A DNA stretch of 33,654 nucleotides from an uncultured Paracoccaceae bacterium (GTDB lineage: Bacteria > Pseudomonadota > Alphaproteobacteria > Rhodobacterales > Rhodobacteraceae): contig CAKZTM010000077.1 of the NCBI GenBank assembly GCA_937920555.1, positions 1 through 33,654 on the forward strand, in the 5' to 3' direction. A program made the position numbers and the translations under genes. Positions 30,313-33,654 of this stretch are shown here, one piece after another. A model generated the notes under the pieces. It was not told the DNA's origin. It was given only the letters and a program-made list of their open reading frames with translations, and did no database searches. The stretch's first letter is position 1. Each line of letters opens with the position of its first letter.

Positions 30313-31680
30313 ATGGAACGACTCTTATTTAAACGCATAGAACTTTGGTTGGTGCTGTTTCTCGCAGTGCTCGCTGTCATTGGCATGATCCTCTTTGGCG
30401 CACTTGTGCGCAGTGCGGCCATGGGCTTTCAGAAATACGGCAAATTGGGCGATACCGCTCTGGCTCTGGCCACTGTGCCGTCGGACGGAATGCGGGTGCT
30501 GCGCGGCGAAATCAGGCTCGACGCCACCACAATGCGGGTCTCTGACGCGCCCCGGTTTGAGGGCCACGCGGGCTGGGTGTTCAACCGCGAGGATGCAGGC
30601 GCTCTACCGGACGGCTATCTGCTGTTCAGCCGCTATGACGGGGACGCGGAACACCACATTATCGAGCTGGTCGATCTTCAAACCGGCGATGTAGCCCACC
30701 GGATTGATCTGGATGCGGACACGCTTTTGGACGGGGCGGAGCGTGACAGCGCGCTGATTGATTTCACCGATTGGACCACGACCCGGTTTCGTGCCATCCA
30801 CCCCGAAGTGATGCCCGGTGGCGATCTGATGATCAAAGACCACCGCTCGCCGCTGTTGCGGATCAATGCCTGCGGTCAGGCGGTCTGGCGGTTGGAAAAC
30901 GACCTCTACCACCACACCACGGAAATTGGCCCGGACGGCCATTACTGGCTGACCGCCCATGTGGAACCCACGCAAATCGAAGGGCTCACCAAGGAGTTCT
31001 TTGACAACAGCATCGTGCAAGTCACAGCCGATGGAGAGGTCCTTTATGACCGCTCGCTGACCCAAGTGATGATAAAGGCCGGGCTGGGCTACATGCTATT
31101 TGGCAATGGCCGGTTCGACCGCGACCCCAAACATCTCAACGATGTGCAACCGGTTCTGGAAGACGGCCCCCACTGGAAGGCGGGTGATGTATTTTTGAGC
31201 CTGCGCCACCAGTCGATGATCATGCAATTTCGCCCCTCCACCGACGAGGTGATCTGGTTCAAACGCGGGCCTTGGTCGGCGCAACATGACGTTGATATTA
31301 TCGACGATCACACCATCGGCGTGTTCAACAACAACATGCAAAACCGCGGCAATGGCGAATTTGTCGATGGCACCAGCGAGGTGCTGTTTTATGACTTCGA
31401 CACCGATGAGATCTCTAGCCCGTTCAAAGCGCTGTTTGACAAGCATGAGATCAGAACTGAATCTGAGGGCCTGTTCACACTCACAGATACCGGTCATCTG
31501 CTGATCGAGGAAGCCGATGCAGGCCGCACCCTGATCTTTGGTCCCGATGGCGCGCTTGCCGCCGAACATGTGAACCGCGCAGGCGATGGATCGGTCTATC
31601 ACGTCGGTTGGAGCCGCTATCTGGATCGCCAAACCGGCGACACCGCACTGGCCGGGATGACCGCGCAAAATTGCGAGTAA
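30313..31680 (+). CDS. membrane-anchored arylsulfotransferase (ASST)-like protein
   Basis: A 455-residue protein with one N-terminal membrane anchor (about 10-33) and a periplasmic beta-propeller-like domain. The ASST-type signatures are FRAIHPEVMPGGDLMIKD (near 158-176), LYHHTTEIGPDGHYWLTAH (near 198-216), LSLRHQSMIMQFRPSTDEVIWFKRGPWSAQHDVDII (near 296-331) and IGVFNNN. Known ASST enzymes move sulfate between phenolic compounds without PAPS; whether this one does is not certain, since this subfamily is mostly untested. It lies 43 bases after the sulfotransferase gene. A strong hairpin follows the stop. Confidence 0.82.
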   Translation: MERLLFKRIELWLVLFLAVLAVIGMILFGALVRSAAMGFQKYGKLGDTALALATVPSDGMRVLRGEIRLDATTMRVSDAPRFEGHAGWVFNREDAGALPDGYLLFSRYDGDAEHHIIELVDLQTGDVAHRIDLDADTLLDGAERDSALIDFTDWTTTRFRAIHPEVMPGGDLMIKDHRSPLLRINACGQAVWRLENDLYHHTTEIGPDGHYWLTAHVEPTQIEGLTKEFFDNSIVQVTADGEVLYDRSLTQVMIKAGLGYMLFGNGRFDRDPKHLNDVQPVLEDGPHWKAGDVFLSLRHQSMIMQFRPSTDEVIWFKRGPWSAQHDVDIIDDHTIGVFNNNMQNRGNGEFVDGTSEVLFYDFDTDEISSPFKALFDKHEIRTESEGLFTLTDTGHLLIEEADAGRTLIFGPDGALAAEHVNRAGDGSVYHVGWSRYLDRQTGDTALAGMTAQNCE

Positions 31681-31683
31681 CAT

Positions 31684-31745
31684 GAAAATCGTCACGCGGC
31701 GCATCATAATTTAATGCCAAACTTGTTCAAAGCGTGATGATTTTC
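31684..31745 (+). terminator. 14-bp stem-loop directly after the ASST-like gene
   Basis: GAAAATCGTCACGC (31684-31697) and GCGTGATGATTTTC (31732-31745) form a 14-pair stem in RNA (one G-U pair) with a 34-base loop that itself contains GCAT/ATGC. It begins 4 bases after the stop. There is no T-run after it. Confidence 0.5.
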
Positions 31746-31782
31746 ACTTAAACCGTTAAACTATTCCTCCAATTTGAATTCA

Positions 31783-31890
31783 CTAAAGCGTTTTGCTTTT
31801 GACTTGAGACAAAATGCATCACCCAACGCGTTGAAATCTTTGATTTCATAGAGCTTTAGGTGATGTCGGGTTTAAAGCGGAACGCTCTAA
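31783..31890 (+). repeat. 108-bp dispersed repeat, copy B
   Basis: Same length and orientation as copy A, with 11 mismatches. It ends 24 bases before the RTX gene start, so the RTX ribosome binding region begins right after it and the repeat probably lies within or next to the RTX promoter or leader. Confidence 0.9.
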
Positions 31891-31914
31891 ATTCATATTG
31901 GAGCACGTAATAAA

Positions 31915-33456
31915 ATGAGTACGCCTTTCGCAGATACGCTTTCAACCATAGTGGATAGTGAAGTTCTAAACGGCCTTGGTGGTGACGATACTATATCCAG
32001 CGCCCATAACGGCACCTATCTATTTGGTGATGATGGCAATGACACGGTTGATCATACGTTCAACCTAACGACCACGACGACGGCACCGTTTGATTTAAGG
32101 CAATATCAATTCGGCAATGACGGTCAGGATATTTTGGCCATCAACAATAATATTGATAATGCAGGTTTCGCTGAAATCTCAGTTCAAACGCTGCAAATGG
32201 GTGGCATTGGCGGTGACATGATAACCGTCAGCACTCGTATCGACGACATCCTCATGACCAGGCCGGACATCCTGCACTTGATTTATGGAGAGGGCGGCAA
32301 TGATGTGATCAATGCCAGCGCGACGTCGCGTGAGCCAACAGGCGGCACTGCGCAAAACCGGATATTTGCAGGGACCGGCCATGATTTTGTTGACGCAAAA
32401 GCCGGGATCTCAGGCTCAGGCTATGACGCCGCCACTGCAATAAATTACATAGAAGGCGGGGCCGGTAACGACACGCTGAAGGCCAGCAGTGACGCCGGGA
32501 ACCAATCAGGGGATCTCTCAAAGACAACAATTTTAGGCGGAAACGGGCATGATATCCTCGAAGGAAGTGCCAGTTCCTATTCCAATCAAGCGGGTGTTAG
32601 CGTTGAACTGACTTTGGACGGCGGCAGTGGAAACGACACCATTTTGGGCAACGCATCTTTCTCGAGTAGCAGCGGTACGGTACAAAACCAGATCGACGGC
32701 GGCTCAGGCAATGATCTCATCACATCCAACATCTCTGGCAGCGATGACAGCGCATACATAACGTCCTTGGTTGATGGTGGCTTTGGCAATGACACTGTTA
32801 CCGTTGATATCTCGGTCGGTGTTGACGGCAACGCCAATTGCGATAGCACGATCCTTGGCGGTGGTGGACATGACGATATCACCGTTACATATGACCTTTA
32901 CGGCAGCTCCTACCCATTATCACACGTGAGAAATTTGGTCGTCGATGGCGGCGCGGGCAATGACACAATTAGCAGCACCGACACCTCCAATCCGCTCAGC
33001 GCCCAGATCGTCTCGGGCGGAAGTGGTAATGACCACATCACCGTGGTTGGGGGCAATCTTAATCAGATTTCCGGGGGCAGTGGCCAAGATACAATCCTTG
33101 GCAGCGACAATGACGACATCATAAGCGGTGGGAATGCCAATGATGTGATCACGGCGGGGTCGGGGGACGACACGATCACCGGCGGAACCGGCTCCGATGT
33201 ATTTGTGTTTGACGAAAGCACAGATCAAGGCATCAACCACATCACCGATTGGAACAAAGGCGTGGACCGGCTGGATTTTGGCTATGCGGACCTGAATATG
33301 AACGGCTCATTGCGCGACGAGTTGATGGCGGACAGTTCATTGGCCGTAGTTGGGATCGATGCAGAGCTAACCCTAAACAACGGCACCGTTGTGGTTTTTG
33401 ATGGGTTGGCCACGACCGACTATAACGTTCTGTTTGATACATTCTCGATCATTTAA
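31915..33456 (+). CDS. RTX-type calcium-binding protein (probable type I secretion substrate)
   Basis: A 513-residue protein made of repeated GGxGNDxh motifs, at least twelve of them (for example GGAGNDTL, GGSGNDTI, GGFGNDTV, GGSGNDHI). In most of the protein they are spaced 25-35 residues apart and separated by Ser/Thr-rich strands; the usual tight nonapeptide packing occurs only at about residues 385-430. The C-terminus has SDVFVFDE...INHITDWNKGVDRLDFGY and ends FDTFSII, as in type I secretion substrates. There is no N-terminal signal peptide and no enzyme domain. It is lower in GC and less codon-biased than its neighbours. No secretion ABC transporter is in the window. A secreted structural or adhesive role is likely. 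Confidence 0.88.
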   Translation: MSTPFADTLSTIVDSEVLNGLGGDDTISSAHNGTYLFGDDGNDTVDHTFNLTTTTTAPFDLRQYQFGNDGQDILAINNNIDNAGFAEISVQTLQMGGIGGDMITVSTRIDDILMTRPDILHLIYGEGGNDVINASATSREPTGGTAQNRIFAGTGHDFVDAKAGISGSGYDAATAINYIEGGAGNDTLKASSDAGNQSGDLSKTTILGGNGHDILEGSASSYSNQAGVSVELTLDGGSGNDTILGNASFSSSSGTVQNQIDGGSGNDLITSNISGSDDSAYITSLVDGGFGNDTVTVDISVGVDGNANCDSTILGGGGHDDITVTYDLYGSSYPLSHVRNLVVDGGAGNDTISSTDTSNPLSAQIVSGGSGNDHITVVGGNLNQISGGSGQDTILGSDNDDIISGGNANDVITAGSGDDTITGGTGSDVFVFDESTDQGINHITDWNKGVDRLDFGYADLNMNGSLRDELMADSSLAVVGIDAELTLNNGTVVVFDGLATTDYNVLFDTFSII

Positions 33457-33470
33457 GACCTAAAACCGGA

Positions 33471-33492
33471 GGGAGGCTCTTTTGGGCCTCCC
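33471..33492. terminator. hairpin between the convergent RTX and RND genes
   Basis: GGGAGGC (33471-33477) and GCCTCCC (33486-33492) are perfect 7-base arms around TCTTTTGG. It lies 15 bases after the RTX stop and 16 before the RND stop, so it can serve both strands. Confidence 0.6.
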
Positions 33493-33507
33493 CCAGCGCC
33501 CCGCCCC

Positions 33508-33654
33508 CTACTGCGCAGGGACAGGCATCGGCAGAGCGCGTTTGGCGCGTCTTTCCCCCAGCATCAGCATAGCCGGCGTCACCACAAGGGTCAGGATCGT
33601 GGCGATGACCAGTCCGCCCGCAATGGCCGAGGACAGCTCGGTCCACCACTGGGT
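33508..33654 (-). CDS. RND efflux pump permease, C-terminal end (partial)
   Basis: Only the last 48 codons are in the window; the rest continues past base 33654. The translation begins TQWWTELSSAIAGGLVIATI, then LTLVVTPAMLMLGERR and a short tail to PVPAQ. This matches the last membrane segment of AcrB/CzcA/MmpL-type permeases, where GGL-x-x-(A/S)T-x-LTL-x-x-xP is typical. The subfamily cannot be told from this fragment. Confidence 0.75.
   Translation of the reverse strand, partial: TQWWTELSSAIAGGLVIATILTLVVTPAMLMLGERRAKRALPMPVPAQ

Noticed and set aside
33449..33649. Minus-strand 66-codon frame at the right edge
   Set aside because: It is out of frame with the RND permease end, which matches a known family segment and overlaps it.

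Overview
The window is a GC-rich (about 60%), gene-dense stretch of what looks like a marine alphaproteobacterium of the Roseobacter group. This is inferred from gene content and style: sulfonate (DHPS-type) and oxalate catabolism side by side, a tripartite tricarboxylate transporter (TTT), DUF952 next to pyrD, an RTX protein, sulfotransferases, and codon use rich in GCC/GGC/CGC. I saw no rRNA, tRNA, CRISPR array, transposase or phage gene.

Layout. 76-4972 (+): class III aminotransferase, 1-Cys peroxiredoxin, an EamA exporter, DUF952 and pyrD. 5414-9230 (-): MATE exporter, then the sulfonate module comE, comD, hpsN, facing a divergent LacI-type regulator (9344-10372, +) across a shared palindromic operator. 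10485-20949 (+): one long oxalate operon: FCD-type GntR regulator with its palindromic operator, oxalyl-CoA decarboxylase, formyl-CoA:oxalate CoA-transferase, a formyl-THF hydrolase/formyltransferase-like protein, a universal stress protein, TctC-TctB-TctA, and a zeta-toxin-like P-loop kinase. 21263-22420 (-): acyl-CoA dehydrogenase. 22791-27584 (-): a two-gene unit of an active-site-complete papain-like protease with a degenerate alpha/beta-hydrolase region, and an SGNH hydrolase + caspase + M15 peptidase triple fusion, closed by its own terminator. 27793-28428 (-): isochorismatase-like hydrolase. 28640-31680 (+): two small membrane proteins, a sulfotransferase and a membrane-anchored arylsulfotransferase-like protein. 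31915-33456 (+): RTX calcium-binding protein. 33508-33654 (-): the C-terminal end of an RND efflux pump.

How they work together. The oxalate genes form a closed cycle: TTT probably imports oxalate, Frc activates it to oxalyl-CoA, Oxc makes formyl-CoA and CO2, Frc returns CoA to oxalate, and the formyltransferase-like protein would handle the formyl/C1 unit. HpsN and ComDE carry out two of the steps from dihydroxypropanesulfonate towards sulfoacetaldehyde; the sulfolactate dehydrogenase and Xsc steps are not in the window.

The best candidate for an undescribed system is the papain/caspase-SGNH-M15 pair: four hydrolase-type catalytic centres in two adjacent proteins with no secretion signal, preceded by a nested inverted repeat. 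Several intergenic regions are unusually rich in repeats: a 108-bp dispersed element whose end supplies neighbouring stop codons, a 40-bp element built on a perfect 20-bp palindrome, and 6-, 11-, 12- and 60-bp tandem repeats.
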